64,000 bases of DNA from Solea solea (Eukaryota; Chordata; Actinopteri; Pleuronectiformes; Soleidae): positions 1-64,000 of the forward strand of contig NC_081134.1 of the NCBI RefSeq assembly GCF_958295425.1. Direction: 5' to 3'. The notes beneath the pieces were generated by a model. The model ran no database searches, was not told the origin of the DNA, and saw nothing but the letters and a program-made list of their open reading frames with translations. Both the position numbers and the translations under genes were made by a program. Positions 11,366 through 24,164 of the stretch are shown piece by piece (position 1 is the stretch's first letter; each line of letters begins with the position of its first letter).

Positions 11366-11801
11366 CTGCCCGGGAACGTTTGGGAGACTCGAAAACTAGT
11401 CCATTGGAAAGCCCGTGGCCACATTAGGGGGGGGGGACAAAAATTCAAGTCAATCCGAAAAAGTCAGATTTTGACGGTTTTTGGGAAATAACTCAAAAAC
11501 TACACGTTTGGTCATGGGGTGTTTTAGGCTGGCTAAGTGCGGCTCCTCGAGACGCATCGTTAGACACCTAGCTCGGCTTTCTAGCACCTTCCTAACTCGA
11601 GATAAGTTCAGAATGACCGAAGAATTTTCGGTCATTTTTCCATATCTCGGCTTCCTTTTGTCCCACAATCACGGGGGTTTCACCAGGGGCTCCGGGGGGT
11701 GCCTAAATGGGGGGGCGGACGTTGGTTTGGAGTCGATCCCACCTTCCGTTCAAAAGTTATTCCCGGAATGACCGCAAAATGGTGGTTTTCATCCCTATAC
11801 C
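11366..11801. repeat. Spacer segment U, copy 2
   Basis: Same length and landmarks as copy 1. The telomeric continuation after CCCTATACC starts TAACCC here rather than TTACCC. Confidence 0.85.
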
Positions 11802-12210
11802 TAACCCTAACCCTTACCCTTACCCTAACCCTAACCCTTACCCTAACCCTAACCCTAACCCTAACCCTAACCCTTACCCTAACCCTTACCCTTACCCCTT
11901 ACCCTTACCCTACCCTTACCCTAACCCTAACCCTAACCCTAACCCTAACCCTTACCCTAACCCTTACCCCTTACCCTAACCCTAACCCTTACCCCTTACC
12001 CTAACCCTTACCCTTACCCTTACCCTAACCCTTACCCTTACCCTTACCCTTACCCTAACCCTTACCCTTACCCTTACCCTAACCCTTACCCTTACCCTTA
12101 CCCTAACCCTTACCCTAACCCTTACCCTAACCCTAACCCTAACCCTAACCCTAACCCTAACCCTTACCCTTACCCTAACCCTAACCCTTACCCTAACCCT
12201 AACCCTAACC
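11802..12210. repeat. Interstitial telomeric tract
   Basis: About 409 bp of CCCTAA/CCCTTA repeats, notably rich in CCCTTA. It ends TAACCTCTCTAGCAC, where a sequence unique in the window begins. Confidence 0.93.
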
Positions 12211-12378
12211 TCTCTAGCACGTTCCTGGGTCACTAAATCTAGCAATGTCGGGTTGGCTTCAGATAGGCTCCAAATGGCCTGAAACATGCTCCTGAGTGGT
12301 TTTTGTAAGGTACATGTTGGACCTGGCACTTGGTGAAATTTTCGCATTGAATGGCGATTTTCAATCGGCCATAACTCC
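12211..12378. repeat. Unique left extension of U, copy 3
   Basis: About 168 bp found only here, directly continuous with U copy 3. TCTAGCACGTTCCT resembles TCTAGCACCTTCCT inside U about 376 bp further on. A TTTTCAATCGGCCATAACTC phrase echoes CATTTTTCCATATCTCGG in U. This suggests that the other U copies are truncated pieces of a longer diverged tandem repeat. No coding potential is evident. Confidence 0.6.
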
Positions 12379-12810
12379 GCCCAGGAACGTTTGGGAGACT
12401 CGAAAACTAGTCCATTGGAAAGCCCGTGGCCACATTAGGGGGGGGACAAAAATTCAAGTCAATCCGAAAAAGTCAGATTTTGACGGTTTTTGGGAAATAA
12501 CTCAAAAACTACACGTTTGGTCATGGGGTGTTTTAGGCTGGCTAGGTGCGGCTCCTCGAGACGCATCGTTAGACACCTAGCTCGGCTTTCTAGCACCTTC
12601 CTAACTCGAGATAAGTTCAGAATGACCGAAGAATTTTCGGTCATTTTTCCATATCTCGGCTTCCTTTTGTCCCACAATCACGGGGGTTTCACCAGGGGCT
12701 CCGGGGGGTGCCTAAATGGGGGGGCGGACGTTGGTTTGGAGTCGATCCCACCCTTCCTTCAAAAGTTATTCGCGGAATGACCGCAAAATGGTGGTTTTCA
12801 TCCCTATACC
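12379..12810. repeat. Spacer segment U, copy 3 (divergent)
   Basis: Not preceded by J. It differs from the other six copies by a shorter G-run, GCTAGGTG for GCTAAGTG, CCCTTCCTTC for CCTTCCGTTC and TTCGCGG for TTCCCGG. It is the most independent U copy in the window. Confidence 0.85.
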
Positions 12811-13021
12811 TAACCCTAACCCTTACCCTAACCCTTACCCTTACCCTAACCCTTACCCTAACCCTAACCCTACCCTAACCCCTAACCCTAACCCTAACCC
12901 TAACCCTAACCCTAACCCTTACCCTTACCCTTACCCTAACCCTAACCCTAACCCTTACCCTTACCCTAACCCTTACCCTAACCCTTACCCTAACCCTTAC
13001 CCCTAACCCTAACCCTAACCC
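12811..13021. repeat. Interstitial telomeric tract
   Basis: Variant order nearly identical to the tracts before arrays 5 and 6, and in its last part to the tract before array 4. It ends CCCTAACCC and meets satellite at TACTTACCTGGG. Confidence 0.93.
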
Positions 13022-16000
13022 TACTTACCTGGGACAATCTGGAACCTAAAAGAGAATAAGAATGTACTTACCTGGGACAATTCGGAACCTAAAAGAGAAC
13101 AAAAATGACATCACTATTACGTATAAGGCCAATCCTTGGCTACGTAATATTCTCGTAGGGGGTAATGACTGTTTTTCGGAGTGCTGGGCAGTGCCAAGGG
13201 GCGCACCCAGACGTGGCGGACTCCGGGAAGGGACGGTGTCGTTGAGAGTGCACTGACTCCTCCCTCTGGGGGGGATGTCCTCTTTTCCCCAAACCTTACC
13301 CGCCAGGTCACGCACCGTACCCGCTGTGTTTCACAGATTGACTGGATCCGCCACTGAGGGCGTGCCCTGAGGCCTGCTTGGCACTCTGATCCTGGTCATA
13401 TCCCTAACCCAAATTACTTATCCTAACCTTACCCTAATTGGATGCCCTGCCTAAACCTAAAACTCAATCCTAAACTAATTTGGCCCCTTTCTAATCCAAA
13501 CTTAACCCCAATCTATCCCACCCCCCTTAATTAAAATACCTAATAATCTGGATCCTGCCTGAAAACCGTCCTGAGCCCCATGAAGCCTCCTTCAGCCTCA
13601 CCTGAACCCCATCGCCCCCCCCAAAGAGGAGAGTGAGGCCAATTAAAGGGGAAAGTAATAGGTGAAGGCAAAAAGAAGGACGATTGAAGGCAATATTGGA
13701 AAGGACGAAAGCAGAGGTCAAAGGTCAGAGGGCAAATTATGCCAGGGGGAGGAAGAAAGGGAGAAGGAGAGGAGGTGAAAGCCTTAATTGATCACAAGCT
13801 GTTGTGCCCGCCCTGCATCCAGAGGGGCGTGTTTAGAGGGAGTACTTAAGGAGCTGCATCTCAGCCTCCAGCCTGTGGGTCCTCGCCTGAGGAAGGGCAA
13901 TTCAGCCCGAAACGTCGCGACAGGGCCCACATATGAGCTCGTTTATTATTTTAGTTTGTTATTTTTGGGGAATCAAAATAATTTGACACTGGGGAATTCA
14001 AAAATATGCAATAAACACAATACAGTGTTATTGACAATAATAAAAATACGTAGTACTCACCTTATACCCACTATACTTACCTGGGAAAATCCTGGAAATA
14101 CTTACCTGGGACAATTTGGAACCTAAAAGGGAATAAAAATGTACTTACCTGGGACAATCTGGAACCTAAAAGAGAATAAGAATGTACTTACCTGGGACAA
14201 TTCGGAACCTAAAAGAGAACAAAAATGACATCACTATTACGTATAAGGCCAATCCTTGGCTACGTAATATTCTCGTAGGGGGTAATGACTGTTTTTCGGA
14301 GTGCTGGGCAGTGCCAAGGGGCGCACCCAGACGTGGCGGACTCCGGGAAGGGACGGTGTCGTTGAGAGTGCACTGACTCCTCCCTCTGGGGGGGATGTCC
14401 TCTTTTCCCCAAACCTTACCCGCCAGGTCACGCACCGTACCCGCTGTGTTTCACAGATTGACTGGATCCGCCACTGAGGGCGTGCCCTGAGGCCTGCTTG
14501 GCACTCTGATCCTGGTCATATCCCTAACCCAAATTACTTATCCTAACCTTACCCTAATTGGATGCCCTGCCTAAACCTAAAACTCAATCCTAAACTAATT
14601 TGGCCCCTTTCTAATCCAAACTTAACCCCAATCTATCCCACCCCCCTTAATTAAAATACCTAATAATCTGGATCCTGCCTGAAAACCGTCCTGAGCCCCA
14701 TGAAGCCTCCTTCAGCCTCACCTGAACCCCATCGCCCCCCCCAAAGAGGAGAGTGAGGCCAATTAAAGGGGAAAGTAATAGGTGAAGGCAAAAAGAAGGA
14801 CGATTGAAGGCAATATTGGAAAGGACGAAAGCAGAGGTCAAAGGTCAGAGGGCAAATTATGCCAGGGGGAGGAAGAAAGGGAGAAGGAGAGGAGGTGAAA
14901 GCCTTAATTGATCACAAGCTGTTGTGCCCGCCCTGCATCCAGAGGGGCGTGTTTAGAGGGAGTACTTAAGGAGCTGCATCTCAGCCTCCAGCCTGTGGGT
15001 CCTCGCCTGAGGAAGGGCAATTCAGCCCGAAACGTCGCGACAGGGCCCACATATGAGCTCGTTTATTATTTTAGTTTGTTTTTTTTGGGGAATCAAAATA
15101 ATTTGACACTGGGGAATTCAAAAATATGCAATAAACACAATACAGTGTTATTGACAATAATAAAAATACGTAGTACTCACCTTATACCCACTATACTTAC
15201 CTGGGAAAATCCTGGAAATACTTACCTGGGACAATTTGGAACCTAAAAGGGAATAAAAATGTACTTACCTGGGACAATCTGGAACCTAAAAGAGAATAAG
15301 AATGTACTTACCTGGGACAATTCGGAACCTAAAAGAGAACAAAAATGACATCACTATTACGTATAAGGCCAATCCTTGGCTACGTAATATTCTCGTAGGG
15401 GGTAATGACTGTTTTTCGGAGTGCTGGGCAGTGCCAAGGGGCGCACCCAGACGTGGCGGACTCCGGGAAGGGACGGTGTCGTTGAGAGTGCACTGACTCC
15501 TCCCTCTGGGGGGGATGTCCTCTTTTCCCCAAACCTTACCCGCCAGGTCACGCACCGTACCCGCTGTGTTTCACAGATTGACTGGATCCGCCACTGAGGG
15601 CGTGCCCTGAGGCCTGCTTGGCACTCTGATCCTGGTCATATCCCTAACCCAAATTACTTATCCTAACCTTACCCTAATTGGATGCCCTGCCTAAACCTAA
15701 AACTCAATCCTAAACTAATTTGGCCCCTTTCTAATCCAAACTTAACCCCAATCTATCCCACCCCCCTTAATTAAAATACCTAATAATCTGGATCCTGCCT
15801 GAAAACCGTCCTGAGCCCCATGAAGCCTCCTTCAGCCTCACCTGAACCCCATCGCCCCCCCCAAAGAGGAGAGTGAGGCCAATTAAAGGGGAAAGTAATA
15901 GGTGAAGGCAAAAAGAAGGACGATTGAAGGCAATATTGGAAAGGACGAAAGCAGAGGTCAAAGGTCAGAGGGCAAATTATGCCAGGGGGAGGAAGAAAGG

Positions 16001-19000
16001 GAGAAGGAGAGGAGGTGAAAGCCTTAATTGATCACAAGCTGTTGTGCCCGCCCTGCATCCAGAGGGGCGTGTTTAGAGGGAGTACTTAAGGAGCTGCATC
16101 TCAGCCTCCAGCCTGTGGGTCCTCGCCTGAGGAAGGGCAATTCAGCCCGAAACGTCGCGACAGGGCCCACATATGAGCTCGTTTATTATTTTAGTTTGTT
16201 TTTTTTGGGGAATCAAAATAATTTGACACTGGGGAATTCAAAAATATGCAATAAACACAATACAGTGTTATTGACAATAATAAAAATACGTAGTACTCAC
16301 CTTATACCCACTATACTTACCTGGGAAAATCCTGGAAATACTTACCTGGGACAATTTGGAACCTAAAAGGGAATAAAAATGTACTTACCTGGGACAATCT
16401 GGAACCTAAAAGAGAATAAGAATGTACTTACCTGGGACAATTCGGAACCTAAAAGAGAACAAAAATGACATCACTATTACGTATAAGGCCAATCCTTGGC
16501 TACGTAATATTCTCGTAGGGGGTAATGACTGTTTTTCGGAGTGCTGGGCAGTGCCAAGGGGCGCACCCAGACGTGGCGGACTCCGGGAAGGGACGGTGTC
16601 GTTGAGAGTGCACTGACTCCTCCCTCTGGGGGGGATGTCCTCTTTTCCCCAAACCTTACCCGCCAGGTCACGCACCGTACCCGCTGTGTTTCACAGATTG
16701 ACTGGATCCGCCACTGAGGGCGTGCCCTGAGGCCTGCTTGGCACTCTGATCCTGGTCATATCCCTAACCCAAATTACTTATCCTAACCTTACCCTAATTG
16801 GATGCCCTGCCTAAACCTAAAACTCAATCCTAAACTAATTTGGCCCCTTTCTAATCCAAACTTAACCCCAATCTATCCCACCCCCCTTAATTAAAATACC
16901 TAATAATCTGGATCCTGCCTGAAAACCGTCCTGAGCCCCATGAAGCCTCCTTCAGCCTCACCTGAACCCCATCGCCCCCCCCAAAGAGGAGAGTGAGGCC
17001 AATTAAAGGGGAAAGTAATAGGTGAAGGCAAAAAGAAGGACGATTGAAGGCAATATTGGAAAGGACGAAAGCAGAGGTCAAAGGTCAGAGGGCAAATTAT
17101 GCCAGGGGGAGGAAGAAAGGGAGAAGGAGAGGAGGTGAAAGCCTTAATTGATCACAAGCTGTTGTGCCCGCCCTGCATCCAGAGGGGCGTGTTTAGAGGG
17201 AGTACTTAAGGAGCTGCATCTCAGCCTCCAGCCTGTGGGTCCTCGCCTGAGGAAGGGCAATTCAGCCCGAAACGTCGCGACAGGGCCCACATATGAGCTC
17301 GTTTATTATTTTAGTTTGTTATTTTTGGGGAATCAAAATAATTTGACACTGGGGAATTCAAAAATATGCAATAAACACAATACAGTGTTATTGACAATAA
17401 TAAAAATACGTAGTACTCACCTTATACCCACTATACTTACCTGGGAAAATCCTGGAAATACTTACCTGGGACAATTTGGAACCTAAAAGGGAATAAAAAT
17501 GTACTTACCTGGGACAATCTGGAACCTAAAAGAGAATAAGAATGTACTTACCTGGGACAATTCGGAACCTAAAAGAGAACAAAAATGACATCACTATTAC
17601 GTATAAGGCCAATCCTTGGCTACGTAATATTCTCGTAGGGGGTAATGACTGTTTTTCGGAGTGCTGGGCAGTGCCAAGGGGCGCACCCAGACGTGGCGGA
17701 CTCCGGGAAGGGACGGTGTCGTTGAGAGTGCACTGACTCCTCCCTCTGGGGGGGATGTCCTCTTTTCCCCAAACCTTACCCGCCAGGTCACGCACCGTAC
17801 CCGCTGTGTTTCACAGATTGACTGGATCCGCCACTGAGGGCGTGCCCTGAGGCCTGCTTGGCACTCTGATCCTGGTCATATCCCTAACCCAAATTACTTA
17901 TCCTAACCTTACCCTAATTGGATGCCCTGCCTAAACCTAAAACTCAATCCTAAACTAATTTGGCCCCTTTCTAATCCAAACTTAACCCCAATCTATCCCA
18001 CCCCCCTTAATTAAAATACCTAATAATCTGGATCCTGCCTGAAAACCGTCCTGAGCCCCATGAAGCCTCCTTCAGCCTCACCTGAACCCCATCGCCCCCC
18101 CCAAAGAGGAGAGTGAGGCCAATTAAAGGGGAAAGTAATAGGTGAAGGCAAAAAGAAGGACGATTGAAGGCAATATTGGAAAGGACGAAAGCAGAGGTCA
18201 AAGGTCAGAGGGCAAATTATGCCAGGGGGAGGAAGAAAGGGAGAAGGAGAGGAGGTGAAAGCCTTAATTGATCACAAGCTGTTGTGCCCGCCCTGCATCC
18301 AGAGGGGCGTGTTTAGAGGGAGTACTTAAGGAGCTGCATCTCAGCCTCCAGCCTGTGGGTCCTCGCCTGAGGAAGGGCAATTCAGCCCGAAACGTCGCGA
18401 CAGGGCCCACATATGAGCTCGTTTATTATTTTAGTTTGTTATTTTTGGGGAATCAAAATAATTTGACACTGGGGAATTCAAAAATATGCAATAAACACAA
18501 TACAGTGTTATTGACAATAATAAAAATACGTAGTACTCACCTTATACCCACTATACTTACCTGGGAAAATCCTGGAAATACTTACCTGGGACAATTTGGA
18601 ACCTAAAAGGGAATAAAAATGTACTTACCTGGGACAATCTGGAACCTAAAAGAGAATAAGAATGTACTTACCTGGGACAATTCGGAACCTAAAAGAGAAC
18701 AAAAATGACATCACTATTACGTATAAGGCCAATCCTTGGCTACGTAATATTCTCGTAGGGGGTAATGACTGTTTTTCGGAGTGCTGGGCAGTGCCAAGGG
18801 GCGCACCCAGACGTGGCGGACTCCGGGAAGGGACGGTGTCGTTGAGAGTGCACTGACTCCTCCCTCTGGGGGGGATGTCCTCTTTTCCCCAAACCTTACC
18901 CGCCAGGTCACGCACCGTACCCGCTGTGTTTCACAGATTGACTGGATCCGCCACTGAGGGCGTGCCCTGAGGCCTGCTTGGCACTCTGATCCTGGTCATA

Positions 19001-22000
19001 TCCCTAACCCAAATTACTTATCCTAACCTTACCCTAATTGGATGCCCTGCCTAAACCTAAAACTCAATCCTAAACTAATTTGGCCCCTTTCTAATCCAAA
19101 CTTAACCCCAATCTATCCCACCCCCCTTAATTAAAATACCTAATAATCTGGATCCTGCCTGAAAACCGTCCTGAGCCCCATGAAGCCTCCTTCAGCCTCA
19201 CCTGAACCCCATCGCCCCCCCCAAAGAGGAGAGTGAGGCCAATTAAAGGGGAAAGTAATAGGTGAAGGCAAAAAGAAGGACGATTGAAGGCAATATTGGA
19301 AAGGACGAAAGCAGAGGTCAAAGGTCAGAGGGCAAATTATGCCAGGGGGAGGAAGAAAGGGAGAAGGAGAGGAGGTGAAAGCCTTAATTGATCACAAGCT
19401 GTTGTGCCCGCCCTGCATCCAGAGGGGCGTGTTTAGAGGGAGTACTTAAGGAGCTGCATCTCAGCCTCCAGCCTGTGGGTCCTCGCCTGAGGAAGGGCAA
19501 TTCAGCCCGAAACGTCGCGACAGGGCCCACATATGAGCTCGTTTATTATTTTAGTTTGTTATTTTTGGGGAATCAAAATAATTTGACACTGGGGAATTCA
19601 AAAATATGCAATAAACACAATACAGTGTTATTGACAATAATAAAAATACGTAGTACTCACCTTATACCCACTATACTTACCTGGGAAAATCCTGGAAATA
19701 CTTACCTGGGACAATTTGGAACCTAAAAGGGAATAAAAATGTACTTACCTGGGACAATCTGGAACCTAAAAGAGAATAAGAATGTACTTACCTGGGACAA
19801 TTCGGAACCTAAAAGAGAACAAAAATGACATCACTATTACGTATAAGGCCAATCCTTGGCTACGTAATATTCTCGTAGGGGGTAATGACTGTTTTTCGGA
19901 GTGCTGGGCAGTGCCAAGGGGCGCACCCAGACGTGGCGGACTCCGGGAAGGGACGGTGTCGTTGAGAGTGCACTGACTCCTCCCTCTGGGGGGGATGTCC
20001 TCTTTTCCCCAAACCTTACCCGCCAGGTCACGCACCGTACCCGCTGTGTTTCACAGATTGACTGGATCCGCCACTGAGGGCGTGCCCTGAGGCCTGCTTG
20101 GCACTCTGATCCTGGTCATATCCCTAACCCAAATTACTTATCCTAACCTTACCCTAATTGGATGCCCTGCCTAAACCTAAAACTCAATCCTAAACTAATT
20201 TGGCCCCTTTCTAATCCAAACTTAACCCCAATCTATCCCACCCCCCTTAATTAAAATACCTAATAATCTGGATCCTGCCTGAAAACCGTCCTGAGCCCCA
20301 TGAAGCCTCCTTCAGCCTCACCTGAACCCCATCGCCCCCCCCAAAGAGGAGAGTGAGGCCAATTAAAGGGGAAAGTAATAGGTGAAGGCAAAAAGAAGGA
20401 CGATTGAAGGCAATATTGGAAAGGACGAAAGCAGAGGTCAAAGGTCAGAGGGCAAATTATGCCAGGGGGAGGAAGAAAGGGAGAAGGAGAGGAGGTGAAA
20501 GCCTTAATTGATCACAAGCTGTTGTGCCCGCCCTGCATCCAGAGGGGCGTGTTTAGAGGGAGTACTTAAGGAGCTGCATCTCAGCCTCCAGCCTGTGGGT
20601 CCTCGCCTGAGGAAGGGCAATTCAGCCCGAAACGTCGCGACAGGGCCCACATATGAGCTCGTTTATTATTTTAGTTTGTTATTTTTGGGGAATCAAAATA
20701 ATTTGACACTGGGGAATTCAAAAATATGCAATAAACACAATACAGTGTTATTGACAATAATAAAAATACGTAGTACTCACCTTATACCCACTATACTTAC
20801 CTGGGAAAATCCTGGAAATACTTACCTGGGACAATTTGGAACCTAAAAGGGAATAAAAATGTACTTACCTGGGACAATCTGGAACCTAAAAGAGAATAAG
20901 AATGTACTTACCTGGGACAATTCGGAACCTAAAAGAGAACAAAAATGACATCACTATTACGTATAAGGCCAATCCTTGGCTACGTAATATTCTCGTAGGG
21001 GGTAATGACTGTTTTTCGGAGTGCTGGGCAGTGCCAAGGGGCGCACCCAGACGTGGCGGACTCCGGGAAGGGACGGTGTCGTTGAGAGTGCACTGACTCC
21101 TCCCTCTGGGGGGGATGTCCTCTTTTCCCCAAACCTTACCCGCCAGGTCACGCACCGTACCCGCTGTGTTTCACAGATTGACTGGATCCGCCACTGAGGG
21201 CGTGCCCTGAGGCCTGCTTGGCACTCTGATCCTGGTCATATCCCTAACCCAAATTACTTATCCTAACCTTACCCTAATTGGATGCCCTGCCTAAACCTAA
21301 AACTCAATCCTAAACTAATTTGGCCCCTTTCTAATCCAAACTTAACCCCAATCTATCCCACCCCCCTTAATTAAAATACCTAATAATCTGGATCCTGCCT
21401 GAAAACCGTCCTGAGCCCCATGAAGCCTCCTTCAGCCTCACCTGAACCCCATCGCCCCCCCCAAAGAGGAGAGTGAGGCCAATTAAAGGGGAAAGTAATA
21501 GGTGAAGGCAAAAAGAAGGACGATTGAAGGCAATATTGGAAAGGACGAAAGCAGAGGTCAAAGGTCAGAGGGCAAATTATGCCAGGGGGAGGAAGAAAGG
21601 GAGAAGGAGAGGAGGTGAAAGCCTTAATTGATCACAAGCTGTTGTGCCCGCCCTGCATCCAGAGGGGCGTGTTTAGAGGGAGTACTTAAGGAGCTGCATC
21701 TCAGCCTCCAGCCTGTGGGTCCTCGCCTGAGGAAGGGCAATTCAGCCCGAAACGTCGCGACAGGGCCCACATATGAGCTCGTTTATTATTTTAGTTTGTT
21801 ATTTTTGGGGAATCAAAATAATTTGACACTGGGGAATTCAAAAATATGCAATAAACACAATACAGTGTTATTGACAATAATAAAAATACGTAGTACTCAC
21901 CTTATACCCACTATACTTACCTGGGAAAATCCTGGAAATACTTACCTGGGACAATTTGGAACCTAAAAGGGAATAAAAATGTACTTACCTGGGACAATCT

Positions 22001-23381
22001 GGAACCTAAAAGAGAATAAGAATGTACTTACCTGGGACAATTCGGAACCTAAAAGAGAACAAAAATGACATCACTATTACGTATAAGGCCAATCCTTGGC
22101 TACGTAATATTCTCGTAGGGGGTAATGACTGTTTTTCGGAGTGCTGGGCAGTGCCAAGGGGCGCACCCAGACGTGGCGGACTCCGGGAAGGGACGGTGTC
22201 GTTGAGAGTGCACTGACTCCTCCCTCTGGGGGGGATGTCCTCTTTTCCCCAAACCTTACCCGCCAGGTCACGCACCGTACCCGCTGTGTTTCACAGATTG
22301 ACTGGATCCGCCACTGAGGGCGTGCCCTGAGGCCTGCTTGGCACTCTGATCCTGGTCATATCCCTAACCCAAATTACTTATCCTAACCTTACCCTAATTG
22401 GATGCCCTGCCTAAACCTAAAACTCAATCCTAAACTAATTTGGCCCCTTTCTAATCCAAACTTAACCCCAATCTATCCCACCCCCCTTAATTAAAATACC
22501 TAATAATCTGGATCCTGCCTGAAAACCGTCCTGAGCCCCATGAAGCCTCCTTCAGCCTCACCTGAACCCCATCGCCCCCCCCAAAGAGGAGAGTGAGGCC
22601 AATTAAAGGGGAAAGTAATAGGTGAAGGCAAAAAGAAGGACGATTGAAGGCAATATTGGAAAGGACGAAAGCAGAGGTCAAAGGTCAGAGGGCAAATTAT
22701 GCCAGGGGGAGGAAGAAAGGGAGAAGGAGAGGAGGTGAAAGCCTTAATTGATCACAAGCTGTTGTGCCCGCCCTGCATCCAGAGGGGCGTGTTTAGAGGG
22801 AGTACTTAAGGAGCTGCATCTCAGCCTCCAGCCTGTGGGTCCTCGCCTGAGGAAGGGCAATTCAGCCCGAAACGTCGCGACAGGGCCCACATATGAGCTC
22901 GTTTATTATTTTAGTTTGTTTTTTTTGGGGAATCAAAATAATTTGACACTGGGGAATTCAAAAATATGCAATAAACACAATACAGTGTTATTGACAATAA
23001 TAAAAATACGTAGTACTCACCTTATACCCACTATACTTACCTGGGAAAATCCTGGAAATACTTACCTGGGACAATTTGGAACCTAAAAGGGAATAAAAAT
23101 GTACTTACCTGGGACAATCTGGAACCTAAAAGAGAATAAGAATGTACTTACCTGGGACAATTCGGAACCTAAAAGAGAACAAAAATGACATCACTATTAC
23201 GTATAAGGCCAATCCTTGGCTACGTAATATTCTCGTAGGGGGTAATGACTGTTTTTCGGAGTGCTGGGCAGTGCCAAGGGGCGCACCCAGACGTGGCGGA
23301 CTCCGGGAAGGGACGGTGTCGTTGAGAGTGCACTGACTCCTCCCTCTGGGGGGGATGTCCTCTTTTCCCCAAACCTTACCC
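13022..23381. repeat. 1,120-bp satellite, array 3 (9.25 units)
   Basis: 10,360 bp, exactly 9.25 x 1,120. It begins at the second 43-bp sub-repeat and ends at CCAAACCTTACCC. The A/T run variant across the nine scorable units is A T T A A A A A T, the same order as array 6, so these two arrays are duplicates of one another. Confidence 0.95.
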
Positions 23382-23601
23382 TTACCCTACCCTATGACCG
23401 CAAAATGGTGGTTTTCATCCCTATACCTTACCCTAACCCTAACCCTACCCTTACCCTAACCCGAACCCCAACCCTAACCCTAACCCTGACGGCAAGATTC
23501 AATTTTGTCTAGACCTTACCCTTACCCTTACCCCTTACCCTAACCCTTACCCCTTACCCTAACCCTAACCCTAACCCTACCCTAACCCTAACCCTAACCC
23601 T
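23382..23601. repeat. Junction segment J, copy 3
   Basis: Same 220-bp composite as copy 1. Confidence 0.85.
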
Positions 23602-24037
23602 CTGCCCGGGAACGTTTGGGAGACTCGAAAACTAGTCCATTGGAAAGCCCGTGGCCACATTAGGGGGGGGGGACAAAAATTCAAGTCAATCCGAAAAAGT
23701 CAGATTTTGACGGTTTTTGGGAAATAACTCAAAAACTACACGTTTGGTCATGGGGTGTTTTAGGCTGGCTAAGTGCGGCTCCTCGAGACGCATCGTTAGA
23801 CACCTAGCTCGGCTTTCTAGCACCTTCCTAACTCGAGATAAGTTCAGAATGACCGAAGAATTTTCGGTCATTTTTCCATATCTCGGCTTCCTTTTGTCCC
23901 ACAATCACGGGGGTTTCACCAGGGGCTCCGGGGGGTGCCTAAATGGGGGGGCGGACGTTGGTTTGGAGTCGATCCCACCTTCCGTTCAAAAGTTATTCCC
24001 GGAATGACCGCAAAATGGTGGTTTTCATCCCTATACC
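23602..24037. repeat. Spacer segment U, copy 4
   Basis: Same length and landmarks as copy 1. Confidence 0.85.
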
Positions 24038-24164
24038 TAACCCTAACCCTAACCCTAACCCTTACCCTTACCCTTACCCTAACCCTAACCCTAACCCTTA
24101 CCCTTACCCTAACCCTTACCCTAACCCTTACCCTAACCCTTACCCCTAACCCTAACCCTAACCC
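24038..24164. repeat. Interstitial telomeric tract (shortest, 127 bp)
   Basis: Matches the last part of the tracts before arrays 3, 5 and 6, so it looks like an internal-deletion version of the same tract. Confidence 0.93.

Noticed and set aside
5237..13006. Frames with PNPNPYP, TLTLTL or VRVRVR repeats
   Set aside because: They are translations of CCCTAA/CCCTTA repeats in different frames.
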